From contig CANSQX010000002.1 of assembly GCA_947649225.1 (NCBI GenBank), positions 1-56,390 of the forward strand: a stretch of DNA of 56,390 nucleotides, written 5' to 3'. Below, piece by piece: positions 16,604-25,097 of this stretch. Source of the DNA: an uncultured Flavonifractor sp. GTDB lineage: Bacteria; Bacillota; Clostridia; Oscillospirales; Oscillospiraceae. The position numbers were made by a program, and so were the translations under genes. Under the pieces are notes generated by a model that made no database searches, was not told the origin of the DNA, and saw only the letters and a list, made by a program, of their open reading frames with translations. Every line of letters starts with the position of its first letter. The stretch's first letter is position 1.

Positions 16604-17464
16604 ATGGAGATCTACATTGTGGACGCCTTTACCGCACAGCGCTTCTCCGGCAACCAGGCGGGGACGGCTCTGCTGGCCCCGGGGGAGGACTTCCCGCCCG
16701 AGGCGCTGATGACCGCCCTGGCCGGGGAGCTGAAGCACTCGGAGACCGCCTACATCAAAGAGTCGGCCCCCGGCTCCTTCCACATCCGCTACTTCACCCC
16801 GGCGGGGGAGGTGGACCTCTGCGGCCACGCCACCGTGGCGGCCTTTACCGTGCTCCGGGAGACCGGCCGGGCCCAACCGGGGACCTGCGCCCTCAAGACG
16901 GCGGCGGGGGATCTGGCAATCCGGCTGGAGCCGGACTGCGTCTGGATGGACATGGCTCCGCCCCGGGAGCTGCGGGCCTTCTCGCCCGAAGAGGCGGCGG
17001 AGCTCTACGGGGCCTACGGCCTGACGGCGGCGGACGCCCCCGAGGGGCTCCTCCCCGCCCTGGTGAGCACCGGCTTGGCCGATATCATGCTGCCGGTCCG
17101 GGATCGGGCGGCCCTGGGCCGGGCCGTCCAGGACCGGGGGGCGGTGATCGCCCTCTCCCGCCGGTATGAGGCGGTGGGGGTTCACATGTTCTGCCCGGAC
17201 GGGGCCCATACCGCCCGGTGCCGGAACTTCGCCCCCCTGTACGGCATCGACGAGGAGGCGGCCACCGGGACCTCCAACGGGGCGCTGACCTACTACCTGT
17301 ACCGCCGGGGAATGGGAACCTCCGACGGCTGTTATACCTTCCTCCAGGGGGAGGAGATGGGCAAGCCCTCCCTCATCCGCACCAGGCTGACGGAGACGGA
17401 CGGGGCGGCCAAAATCCAGATGGGCGGCACGGCGGTGATCGCCCTGCGGGCCGCGCTGGTATGA
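16604..17464 (+). CDS. PhzF family isomerase/epimerase-like protein
   Basis: The 286-aa protein belongs to the PhzF fold (diaminopimelate-epimerase-like, two beta domains). It starts IYIVDAFTAQRFSGNQAG and carries the conserved catalytic Glu in KHSETAYI, CGHATVA, and the C-terminal GTSNGALTYYL. Substrates of most family members are unknown, so no phenazine pathway is implied. It directly follows recO and ends in a strong terminator. Confidence 0.9.
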   Translation: MEIYIVDAFTAQRFSGNQAGTALLAPGEDFPPEALMTALAGELKHSETAYIKESAPGSFHIRYFTPAGEVDLCGHATVAAFTVLRETGRAQPGTCALKTAAGDLAIRLEPDCVWMDMAPPRELRAFSPEEAAELYGAYGLTAADAPEGLLPALVSTGLADIMLPVRDRAALGRAVQDRGAVIALSRRYEAVGVHMFCPDGAHTARCRNFAPLYGIDEEAATGTSNGALTYYLYRRGMGTSDGCYTFLQGEEMGKPSLIRTRLTETDGAAKIQMGGTAVIALRAALV

Positions 17465-17497
17465 GCCGCCCCCGCCCCATCATCACCGGCACAGCTG

Positions 17498-17542
17498 AAA
17501 ACCGGCTCCCGGGTACGCAGCGTACCCGGGAGCCGGTTTTTT
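17498..17542. terminator. Bidirectional terminator
   Basis: A long stem with arms ACCGGCTCCCGGGTACG and CGTACCCGGGAGCCGGT and a 3-nt loop is flanked by A-rich and T6 runs. It serves the recO operon and the convergent kinase gene. Confidence 0.93.
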
Positions 17543-18990
17543 CAGGATAAGGTCCCCAGCGGGAGGACGATGGTGATGCGGGTGCCCACGTTTTCCCAGG
17601 AGCGAACCTCGAACCAGCCGCTGTGGCGGTCCACGATCCACTTGGCGATGGCCAGACCCAGGCCGGTGCCGCCGGTCTGGCGGGTGCGGCTCTCGTCGGT
17701 GCGGTAAAAGCGGTCGAAGATGTGGGGCAGAGCCTCGGCCCGGATGCCCTGGCCCTCGTCCTGCACCGACAGCCGGGCCCCTCCGCCCGCCGAGACCGAG
17801 AGGGTGATCTGCCCGCCCGCCGGGCTGTATTTGATGGCGTTGTCCACCAGAATCCGCAGGGCCTGCTTGATCAGCCCCATATCGGCCCGGACGGGCACCG
17901 GGGCGTCCCAGGACGCGGCAAAGCGGTGGGTCTGGTTGATCATCTCGGTCTCCCGCAGGACCTCGGCGGCCACCTCGGTGAGATCAAATTCGGTGGGGTC
18001 CACATGCATGGAGTCGTTGTCCCCCCGGGCCAGGAAGAGGAGCTGCTCCACCAGGGCCTTCATGGCGTCGGCCTCCCCCCGGATGGCGTCGATGGCCTCC
18101 TCCCGGGTGGCGGGATCGTCCTTGCCCCAGCGGTTGAGCAGGTTTGCGTACCCCTGGATCACCGCAATGGGGGTGCGCAGCTCATGGCTGGCGTCCGAGA
18201 CAAAGCGCATCTGGGAGCGGTAGGCGCTGTTGATCCGGTCCAGCATGGCGTTGATGGCCTCGGCCAGGGTCTGGAGCTCCTTCTGGGTGCTGGGCACCGA
18301 GATCCGGGTGTCCAGATGGGTGGCGTTGATCTGGTCCAGCTTTCCGGCCAGAGCCTGGAGCTCCTCGGGGGACATGCCGGAGACCGTGTTCAGCTTGGCG
18401 GCTGCGGCGGCCAGGTCCTGAATGGGGCGGAGCACCTTTTTGATGGTGCCCGCATTCTTCATCAGGTTGGACAGCAGGCTCAGCAGCTGGCAGATCAAGA
18501 GGATTCGGGAGGCGTAGACCAAAAAGGCGGCCGGAGCCGACAGGTCCAGGCGGATGGTGTAGGGCGCGCCATCGTTGGGCATCTCCAGGAGGAAGGCGGT
18601 GCTGCCGCCGCCCCGGAAGGTGACAAGGAAGAAGAGGTTCAGATTGCCGGGGCAGAACCAGCGGCGTCCGGCGGCGGTGCCGTCCGGGGCGGGGAAGCCT
18701 GTGGGGAGGGGCCAGCCCGGATCCTCCCCGGCGGGCCCGGCGGAGACGATGTACTCCCCGGCCTCCATCCAGGCGGTGGCCTCGGCGCTGGGGACGCCGC
18801 GCTCTGACACCAGGGCGGCGATCTCCTCGCACCGGCGCTCCGACCAGATGAAGACCCCGCCCAGAAACAGAAGGGTCAGCAGCAGATCCATACAGAAATA
18901 GATGCCCAAGAGGCGGAAGAACAGCCGGGTGTTCAGCCGCCGGACAATGGAGGACTTGTTCCGCCCAGGCGGGCGGCTGGCGCTGGACAA
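17542..18990 (-). CDS. Sensor histidine kinase (OmpR-partner type)
   Basis: Membrane sensor kinase of an uncharacterised two-component system, 482 aa from a TTG start. TM1 lies at about residues 25-48, an extracytoplasmic domain follows to about 150, TM2 is at about 153-178, then HAMP. HisKA has VSDASHELRTPIAV (His269) and HATPase has VDNAIKYSPAGG, DEGQGI and GTGLGLAI. The TTG is preferred to an ATG six codons upstream because GGGAGGG lies 6 nt before it. Its partner regulator lies upstream, separated by an unusual gap of about 700 bp. Confidence 0.92.
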   Translation of the reverse strand: MSSASRPPGRNKSSIVRRLNTRLFFRLLGIYFCMDLLLTLLFLGGVFIWSERRCEEIAALVSERGVPSAEATAWMEAGEYIVSAGPAGEDPGWPLPTGFPAPDGTAAGRRWFCPGNLNLFFLVTFRGGGSTAFLLEMPNDGAPYTIRLDLSAPAAFLVYASRILLICQLLSLLSNLMKNAGTIKKVLRPIQDLAAAAAKLNTVSGMSPEELQALAGKLDQINATHLDTRISVPSTQKELQTLAEAINAMLDRINSAYRSQMRFVSDASHELRTPIAVIQGYANLLNRWGKDDPATREEAIDAIRGEADAMKALVEQLLFLARGDNDSMHVDPTEFDLTEVAAEVLRETEMINQTHRFAASWDAPVPVRADMGLIKQALRILVDNAIKYSPAGGQITLSVSAGGGARLSVQDEGQGIRAEALPHIFDRFYRTDESRTRQTGGTGLGLAIAKWIVDRHSGWFEVRSWENVGTRITIVLPLGTLS

Positions 18991-19693
18991 GAAAATCCCT
19001 CCCAACATTTGCTGGCGCAGCGGGCTTTACAGGGGACTCCCCCTGCGGGGGCCTACTTTCTCCGTTTGGAGAAAGTAGCAAAGAGAAACCAGGGCTCCGG
19101 CCCTGGACCCGGGTTGGGCGGCCGGTACGGTTTTCGGGGGCCTCCGGGATCGGCAGCAGTTGCTCGCCGCGCTCTCCTTTGGTTCCCCCCGGCCAGCATA
19201 GCCGGCCGGGCCTACGCTAAAAACTTGCCCCCCGCAAGTTTTCTTAACGCTGCGGCCCTTCGAGCGATTGTTACCCCGCAAAACCTGCCAGCGGAAGTGT
19301 TTTAATGAGTGCGCTCAAGGCCGCCACCGGCTACCATGCGCCGCGTGGATAGACATTTGGTTGAGACGGTGCCGGGCTGCGCCTGCACTGATTCAACCAA
19401 ACATCTAAAACACAGCGCGTCATCTTCGTGGCGGCCGTCAGACACCGTAATTGAATGGCAGCGACTCACAAGTCTGGGGGGCATAATCGACGCGGGCCAC
19501 CCGAGCGGCGGCGAGCCGCTGCCGTAGAATTCGGCAAATCCATCGGGCGTCCGCAACTCGTTGAGCGTGGGCTGTCCTTGCATTCAGAGGCCGCCCTTTC
19601 CCCCGTCGTTCCAAGCTTTTCTTTCCCTCATTTCTTTTTGAAAAAGAAATGAGGCGCCCGCCGCGCAGGCGCGCCCCGGGGGCTGGAACGCCC
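18991..19693. other. Palindrome-rich region separating the response regulator from its kinase
   Basis: I see no credible gene in these 700 bases. They contain perfect hairpins: CTACTTTCTC-N-GAGAAAGTAG near 19053, ACTTGC/GCAAGT near 19223, and CTCATTTCTTTTTGAAAAAGAAATGAG near 19627. Open frames show no family features. The arrangement looks like inserted repeat DNA. Confidence 0.6.
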
Positions 19694-20383
19694 TTATCCC
19701 TCCCGAATGACGTAGCCGACGCCCCGGACGGTGTGAATGAGCTTAAAGCCGAACCTTTCATCGATTTTAGACCGCAGGAAACGGATATACACGTCCACGG
19801 CGTTGGTCTCGCCCACGAAATCGAATCCCCACACGTGGTCCAGCAGGGACTCCCGGGAGACCACCTTCTCCTTGTTCTCCAGCAGATAGCGCAGCAGATC
19901 GAACTCCCGCCGGGTGAGGTCCACCGTCTTGCCGCCCACCGCCACCTCGTGGCGCTCCGGGTCCATGGCCAGCGGCCCCGCCGTGAGCAGCGCCCCGGCC
20001 GCCTGCTCCGCCGCGGGGGCGGGCCGCTTCCGCAGCGCCGCCCGGATGCGGGCCAACAGCTCCTCAATGGCAAAGGGCTTGGTAATATAGTCGTCCGCCC
20101 CCATATCCAGGCCGGACACCTTATCCACCACCGTGTCCCGGGCTGTGAGCATAATCACAGGCATCTGGCTCTCCCGCCGCAGGCGGCGCAGCACCTCCAT
20201 GCCCGAGAGCGCGGGGAGCATGATGTCCAGAAGCACCAGGTCAAATCCGCCCGACAGGGCTTTTTCCAGGCCGGTGCGGCCGTCAAAGGCCTTTTCCACC
20301 TGATAGCCCTCATACTGGAGCTCCAGCTCCACCATGCGGGCCAGTTTTTCCTCGTCCTCCACCAGCAGGATCCGCTCGGACAT
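19694..20383 (-). CDS. Response regulator, OmpR/PhoB family
   Basis: A 229-aa regulator with acidic pocket VEDEEKLA, phospho-acceptor Asp53 in LVLLDIMLP, the ITKPFAIEELLARI switch region, and a winged helix (DLTRREFDLLRYLLENKEKVVSR, then HTVRGVGYVIRE). Partner kinase is most likely the downstream gene at 17542..18990. It follows the DUF4342-like gene by 48 nt. The target genes are not indicated. Confidence 0.94.
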   Translation of the reverse strand: MSERILLVEDEEKLARMVELELQYEGYQVEKAFDGRTGLEKALSGGFDLVLLDIMLPALSGMEVLRRLRRESQMPVIMLTARDTVVDKVSGLDMGADDYITKPFAIEELLARIRAALRKRPAPAAEQAAGALLTAGPLAMDPERHEVAVGGKTVDLTRREFDLLRYLLENKEKVVSRESLLDHVWGFDFVGETNAVDVYIRFLRSKIDERFGFKLIHTVRGVGYVIREG

Positions 20384-20431
20384 GGGAACGCCCCCTTTAA
20401 AACTTCAAGCCGCAGGCCGCGCCGGCGCAGC

Positions 20432-21019
20432 CTACTTCCGGTTCCGCCTCGCCCGGCTGTGCAGGCAGTCCTGGATCTGCGCCGCCATATCGTGGACAGT
20501 GTCGGCGGCCCGCCGCATGGCCGCCTGGATGGTCTCCCGGTTCAGGTCAGGCCCCGCGAGGCGGTACTGGAAGCCGAAGAAGAGCCCTACCAGGAGCACC
20601 GGAATCACAATCCAGAAGGCCGCAATCACCAGAATAATCAGGATCAGAACGGGCAGAGAGGTGAGCTGCTCGCCCCTGCGCCAGATCTCCATGTGGTTGG
20701 ACATGCTGTGCCGCAGAAGGGCCAGGGCGGCCAGCAGCAGCTCCTTGATCAGCGCCCAGAGCCGGGCGGTCCAGTGAGGACGCGGCCCGTCCTGAGCGGA
20801 CCGGGCCGGGACCAGTTCCGTGGCCTGCGTCCCCTCGTACCCCGGGCGGGTGGTGTAGAAGCCGCCGCCCTCCGGCTGCACAGTCCGGCCCTGCCGCTCC
20901 AGCAGAATCAGCGCGTCCAGCAGGCTGCCCCCGCACTGTTCCAGCAGATCCCTGGCCTCCTCATAGGTAAGATTCGCCCGCGCCCGCAGCTGCTCCACCT
21001 GCTCCAACGTCACTGCCAT
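20432..21019 (-). CDS. DUF4342-like membrane protein with UBA-like N-terminus
   Basis: The 195-aa protein has a UBA-like helical domain at residues about 3-40 (VTLEQVEQLRARANLTYEEA, then a helix with GGSLLDALILLE). A linker follows, then a strongly hydrophobic segment at about 122-148 (VLILIILVIAAFWIVIPVLL) and a basic C-terminal tail. This order matches DUF4342 proteins of unknown function. The ATG is chosen over a GTG three codons upstream on spacing from GAAGGGG. It probably begins the operon with the two-component system and may be its membrane partner or a target. Confidence 0.75.
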   Translation of the reverse strand: MAVTLEQVEQLRARANLTYEEARDLLEQCGGSLLDALILLERQGRTVQPEGGGFYTTRPGYEGTQATELVPARSAQDGPRPHWTARLWALIKELLLAALALLRHSMSNHMEIWRRGEQLTSLPVLILIILVIAAFWIVIPVLLVGLFFGFQYRLAGPDLNRETIQAAMRRAADTVHDMAAQIQDCLHSRARRNRK

Positions 21020-21676
21020 ACGCGTCACATCCCCTTCTCATTTTACGGCTATCGTCCAAGCATTGAGAAGATCGGTAAAAGGCGGCGGGGCAAGTATGGT
21101 GCGCCAGGGCGGCGCGCGCAGGCGGGCCGCCCAGCCACGCAGTCCGCATCCGGTTTGAACCGCCGGACTTTCCCGATTCTCAAGTGTTTCGGCTATAGTA
21201 TAGCCTGTTCTCACCGCAAAGGCTTTTAGAGAAGATTAAAAGCCGATTAATATTTATAAAAAAGCCGCAACATTTTTAACCCTTACTATAACGTTCTATG
21301 TGTATTATTTTGCTATTATATAATAATTGTAAACATGCCGCAATAGGCAAAAACACCGCGCCGGCAGCAAAAGACAGGGCCCCGGCTATTTCTCCGGGGC
21401 TTTTTCGCCTCACTTTACGACGCACTCGAAAGAGAGGCCCTGTTTACCGGCATCATGAGACGTTTACCGGAACACCATCAATTACATTCGCGCTTCCTAA
21501 AAACAATATCGCCGCAGCTCCAAGATGGTCTCGTCCTGCCGTCAGGTGAGACGGCGCCCATGCGGGCTGATGCGCAGGAAAGCTTCTCAGAGCTGTCGCC
21601 GTTCATAAAGGAAACGCTGCTGGTTTGTGCTGTTGAAACAGAAGCAAACCGGTTGCCGCAAAAGGCCTGTCAATGA
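21020..21676. other. AT-rich intergenic region bordering the catabolic island
   Basis: It contains a 15-bp palindrome GGCTATA-G-TATAGCC (21191-21205), an AT-rich stretch (21235-21330) unlike the GC-rich surroundings, and an orphan plus-strand terminator (21379-21405). An imperfect hairpin beginning GGTTTG and ending CAAACC lies near 21622. I find no convincing gene. Confidence 0.6.
21379..21405 (+). terminator. Orphan intrinsic terminator
   Basis: GCCCCGG-CTATTTCT-CCGGGGC-TTTTT on the plus strand, with no plus-strand gene upstream. It may end a small RNA starting in the AT-rich DNA before it. Confidence 0.7.
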
Positions 21677-22393
21677 TCAGCCCTTTTCATTGCGGCGTGT
21701 TTCCGAACAACTGCGGAAGACCGCGGCGTCATGCCCCAAGAGGACGCGGAGGTTGAGGGCCGTCACCCTGGCCATGCTGGCGGCGATGAGGTTCCGGTCG
21801 TAGTGCCCGCCGTTGGGGGCGTTCCGCGCCAGGTTTTCACAGGTGGGGATGAGGTCGCCGGCCAGGACCACGGGGCCCTCCGGGGTTGCGGCAATCACGC
21901 ACTGGCTGCCTGCCGAGTGGCCAGGGGTGAGCAGCACGGAGATCCCCGGGAGCACATTCTGCACATCCCCGTCCAGCAGCTTGTATTTGGATTGAAGGAC
22001 CAGCTCCCGCTCATAGCCGGGCCGCTCCTCCGCCGCAATGTAGCCGTACTCCGCCCACTGGACATAGAACTGTGCATGGGGCAACAGGGTGTTGTTTCCC
22101 GCGTGGTCCCAGTGGAGATGGGTGAAAAAGACCGCGCCGATCTCCTCCGGCTCCGCCCCGGCGGCGGCCAGGGCGGCGGGGAGGGACTCCTCCGGCGTGC
22201 GGGTGTACGGCATCCAGCGCGTCCCGTCCGGCGCGCTGCCGCCGGTGTCCACCAGCAGCTTGAGCCCAAAGCCCTCCAGCAGGAAGGCCAGCAGGGGGAA
22301 CTCCGCCGGCGTGTCCTCCGCTCCGTAGACCATATTGCTCTTTTTCCGGGTGATAGTCCCCAGCTTCAGGGGGGTAATGGTATAGCCGTCCAT
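21677..22393 (-). CDS. MBL-fold hydrolase, N-acyl-homoserine-lactonase-like
   Basis: A 238-aa metallo-beta-lactamase-fold protein of the AttM/AiiA-like group. It has zinc motif FFTHLHWDHAGN, the later GHSAGSQ and AGDLIPTCEN, and a C-terminal LGHDAAVF histidine. GAGGAGG lies 6 nt before the ATG; an upstream start is rejected. It is the last gene of the island, 11 nt after the lyase gene. In this context I infer it opens a lactone or ester intermediate; quorum quenching is possible but not suggested by the neighbours. Confidence 0.85.
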   Translation of the reverse strand: MDGYTITPLKLGTITRKKSNMVYGAEDTPAEFPLLAFLLEGFGLKLLVDTGGSAPDGTRWMPYTRTPEESLPAALAAAGAEPEEIGAVFFTHLHWDHAGNNTLLPHAQFYVQWAEYGYIAAEERPGYERELVLQSKYKLLDGDVQNVLPGISVLLTPGHSAGSQCVIAATPEGPVVLAGDLIPTCENLARNAPNGGHYDRNLIAASMARVTALNLRVLLGHDAAVFRSCSETRRNEKG

Positions 22394-22404
22394 CGCGCGC
22401 CTCC

Positions 22405-23304
22405 TCAAAACAGCCTGCCGTCCGCCACCGTAGAGGTCCCATACAGCGGCTCCTTGTCCCGCCAGTCCTTCATGCCCATGGTCATGAACAGCTCCCGGCT
22501 GTCGTGGGCGCCGGGGATGGCGTCCCAGCTCTGGCCGGTCTCCATGATGCGGTCGCAGGCCCGGCGGAACATGACGCTGGCGCAGTAGGGCATCACATCC
22601 GGGTAGATGATGATCTTGTAGCCGATCTCCCGGGCCTCCCGGGCGGTGAGGCGGGGGGTCTTGCCGCCAATCACTTGGTTGGTCAGCAGCGGCACGCCCT
22701 TGAAGGCCTCGGTAATCCTTCGGATCTCCTCCAGGGTCTGGGGGGCCTCAATGAAGAGCACGCCGGCCCCCGCGTTCAGGTACAGCTCCCCCCGGCGCAG
22801 GGCCTCGTCCAGATCATAAACCGCACGGGCGTCGGTGCGGGCCACGATCACCGTGTCCGGGCAGCTCCGCGCGTCGCAGGCCGCCCGGATTTTGGCCGCG
22901 AATTCCTCCGCCGGAATGCACTGCTTGCCGTTCAGGTGCCCGCAGCGCTTGGGGGCCGCCTGGTCCTCCAGCTGAATACCGGCGCAGCCCGCCCGCTCCA
23001 GGTCCCACACGGTACGGATGACGTTCAGGGCGTTTCCGTAGCCGGTGTCGGCGTCGGCGATGATGGGGATGCCGGCCTTTGTGGTGATGCGCCGGGCCAC
23101 CCCGGCCACGTCGGAGCCGTTGATCAGGCCGATGTCTGGCTCGCCCAGGTAGCCCGTGGCCACCCCGGCCCCGGACAGGTAGCCCATGGGGAAGCCCGCC
23201 TGCTCGGCCACCCGGGCCGAAATGCCGTCATAGATGCCCGGGGCCATGATGATCTCGGGCTTGCTCAACAGGTCCCGCAGGACCCTGCCGGGATTTTGCA
23301 GCAT
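22405..23304 (-). CDS. Isocitrate lyase/PEP mutase family lyase (Dml/PrpB-like)
   Basis: Mg-dependent C-C lyase of 299 aa. Visible motifs are the N-terminal PGIYDGISARVAEQAGF, metal site DADTGYGN, and the catalytic loop KRCGHLNGK with its Cys. Relatives include 2,3-dimethylmalate lyase (to propionate plus pyruvate), 2-methylisocitrate lyase (to succinate plus pyruvate) and oxaloacetate decarboxylase; the sequence alone does not decide. AAGGAG lies 8 nt before the ATG. It starts 2 nt after the aconitase small subunit, so it very likely acts on that enzyme's product. Confidence 0.9.
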   Translation of the reverse strand: MLQNPGRVLRDLLSKPEIIMAPGIYDGISARVAEQAGFPMGYLSGAGVATGYLGEPDIGLINGSDVAGVARRITTKAGIPIIADADTGYGNALNVIRTVWDLERAGCAGIQLEDQAAPKRCGHLNGKQCIPAEEFAAKIRAACDARSCPDTVIVARTDARAVYDLDEALRRGELYLNAGAGVLFIEAPQTLEEIRRITEAFKGVPLLTNQVIGGKTPRLTAREAREIGYKIIIYPDVMPYCASVMFRRACDRIMETGQSWDAIPGAHDSRELFMTMGMKDWRDKEPLYGTSTVADGRLF

Positions 23305-23306
23305 AA

Positions 23307-23822
23307 TCACATCTCCTTACTGTCTTCTTTTTTCGGAATATAACCCTTCGCAATCAGAACGCCCTCCATGCCGCCCGCCTCGATGATCTCGGTCATCGCT
23401 TCGGAGAGCCTGTTGCCCTGGCAGACCGCGCCGGTACGCAGGTTGGTCACCGTGCCCTCGGTCAGGTCGAGCTCGGCCATGTCCCCCTCCTCGAAGAGGT
23501 CCGTGAGACCGGGGGCGGCCAGGGCGGCGAAGCCGTAGCCGATGCAGTTGCGGTAGAAGAGGCCGTTGTAGCTCTCGGCGGCCATGCCCGCCAGCCCCAG
23601 CCGCTTGAGCACCGCCGCGCCGGGGCGGGAGGAGCCGGTGCCGAAGTTTTTGCCCGCGATGAGGAGGTCGCCGGGCTGCACCTGCGCCGCCCAGCCGGGA
23701 CGGTTGTCGCTCATGCACAGGCGGCACTGCTCCTCCGGGGAGGCGCGAAAGGCGCTGTGGGGGAAGATGAGGTCGGTGTTGATCTCGTCGCCGAATTTCC
23801 AGACCCGTCCGGTGCGTTTCAT
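23307..23822 (-). CDS. Aconitase-family dehydratase, small subunit (LeuD/DmdB-like)
   Basis: A 171-aa swivelling domain that closes over the Fe-S active site of the large subunit. It shows GDEINTDLIFPHSAFR and the substrate loop GKNFGTGSSRPGAA, then SYNGLFYRNCIGYGF. Its ATG overlaps the large-subunit stop as ATGA, implying coupled translation. The loop has GTGSSRPG where LeuD enzymes usually have GCGSSREH, which may reflect a non-leucine substrate. Dimethylmalate dehydratase, methylcitrate-type dehydratase and isopropylmalate isomerase are the candidates; no leu genes are nearby. Confidence 0.9.
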   Translation of the reverse strand: MKRTGRVWKFGDEINTDLIFPHSAFRASPEEQCRLCMSDNRPGWAAQVQPGDLLIAGKNFGTGSSRPGAAVLKRLGLAGMAAESYNGLFYRNCIGYGFAALAAPGLTDLFEEGDMAELDLTEGTVTNLRTGAVCQGNRLSEAMTEIIEAGGMEGVLIAKGYIPKKEDSKEM

Positions 23823-25093
23823 GCCTGCGCGCCTCCTTTTATCAGGGTGCGGGGGTCGGTGACAACCCCCGTCAGGGCGGAGGCCGCCGCCGTTGTGGGG
23901 CCGCAGAGGAGCACCTCGCTGTCGGGCGCGCCCATCCGGCCCTTGAAATTCCGGGTGGTGGTGGCCAAACACCGCTCCCCCGGGCCGATGAGGCCCATGT
24001 GGCCCCCGTAGCAGCAGCCGCAGGTGGCGTTGGTCACCACCGCCCCCGCCTCTGCCAGGGTCTCCACCAGCCCCAGCTTGACCGCCTGGAGATAGATCCG
24101 CTGAGAGGCCGGGGTGACGAGGAAGCGGACCCCGGGAGCCACGCGCTTTCCCCTCACCAGCCCGGCGGCGATCTCCAGATCCTCGATCCGCCCGTTGGAG
24201 CAGGAGCCCAGCACCACTTGGTTCACCGGCAGGCCCGCCAGCTCCGCGACGGGCACGCAGTTGCCCGGGATAAAGTGGGGCTTGGCGATATAGGGGACCA
24301 GGCCGGACAGATCGATCTCCCGCACATCGGCGTACTCCGCGTCCGGGTCGGGGGCCACGGGGCGGCTCTCCCTGTCCCCCCGCGCCCGCAAAAACTCCTC
24401 CAGCCGCTTGTCGCAGGGGAAGATGGCAAACTCCGCGTTGATCTCGGCGCACATGGCGGCGATGCTCTGCCGCTGGGGGATGGTGAGATTGGCCACCCCC
24501 GGCCCGCCGAACTCCACGCTGTGGCCGGTGGCGTCCCCATAAATCCCGGCGATGTACAAAAACACATCCTTGCCGGTGCAGCCGGGGGGCAGAGCCCCCG
24601 TCAGCCGGTACAGGATGGTGGGGGCCGCCTGGTACCAGGTCTCGCCGGTGCAGAACAGGTAGGTGATGTCGGCGGGCCCAAACCCCCGGGCGGCGCAGTT
24701 CATGGCCCCGGCGGCGCAGGTGTGGGAGTCCGCCCCCGCCAGCAGCACCCCGGGGGCGGCATAGCCCCGCTCCACCATGGCCTGGTGGATCACCGCGTGG
24801 TCCCCCACGTCGATGAAGTTGGAAATGCCGTGCTTTTTGCAGAAGGCCCGGGCGTAGACCGCCCCCGCTGCGTCCCGGGTGGTGGGGGCGGGCACCGCGT
24901 GGTCCAGCAGCACCACGCACTTCTCCGGGTGGTCCAGATGGGCGACCCCCTGGTAGAGGTCCTGGCCGTCCACGTTGAAGAACATGTCGTGGCACACCGA
25001 CCAGTCCACCTTGCAGGTCACCGTGTCCCCCGGCCTCACTGCGGGGAGCCCCGCGTGGGCGGCCAGGATCTTCTCGCTCATGGTCATGCCCAT
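23819..25093 (-). CDS. Aconitase-family dehydratase, large subunit (LeuC/DmdA-like)
   Basis: A 424-aa 4Fe-4S hydro-lyase subunit. Cluster ligands are visible as GSCSNGR and as NATCGCCYGGHMG (C-x2-C). GADSHTCAAGAM and DHAVPAPT are the family's substrate-site segments. The ATG with GAGGAGG 9 nt upstream is chosen over an upstream TTG within that site. It starts 4 nt after the PrpF-like gene and overlaps the small subunit. The set Mii-DmdA-DmdB-Dml is the order of chemistry in nicotinate fermentation, so dimethylmalate dehydratase is a leading inference. Confidence 0.9.
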   Translation of the reverse strand: MGMTMSEKILAAHAGLPAVRPGDTVTCKVDWSVCHDMFFNVDGQDLYQGVAHLDHPEKCVVLLDHAVPAPTTRDAAGAVYARAFCKKHGISNFIDVGDHAVIHQAMVERGYAAPGVLLAGADSHTCAAGAMNCAARGFGPADITYLFCTGETWYQAAPTILYRLTGALPPGCTGKDVFLYIAGIYGDATGHSVEFGGPGVANLTIPQRQSIAAMCAEINAEFAIFPCDKRLEEFLRARGDRESRPVAPDPDAEYADVREIDLSGLVPYIAKPHFIPGNCVPVAELAGLPVNQVVLGSCSNGRIEDLEIAAGLVRGKRVAPGVRFLVTPASQRIYLQAVKLGLVETLAEAGAVVTNATCGCCYGGHMGLIGPGERCLATTTRNFKGRMGAPDSEVLLCGPTTAAASALTGVVTDPRTLIKGGAQA

Positions 25094-25097
25094 CGTG

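Noticed and set aside
19302..19583. A 93-codon minus-strand frame in the region between regulator and kinase
   Set aside because: No ribosome-binding site or family features, and it lies in repeat-rich DNA.
21298..21676. Short plus-strand frames (73-83 codons) in the AT-rich gap
   Set aside because: One crosses the orphan terminator; translations look random.
23823..24995. An N-terminal extension of the aconitase-family small subunit frame
   Set aside because: It is out of frame over the large-subunit gene and Arg/Gly-rich. The true start at 23822 overlaps the large-subunit stop as ATGA.
23307..25093. Leucine biosynthesis leuCD
   Set aside because: The families match, but there is no leuA or leuB, the small-subunit loop differs (GTGSSRPG), and the genes are embedded between a PrpF-like isomerase and a PEP-mutase-family lyase.
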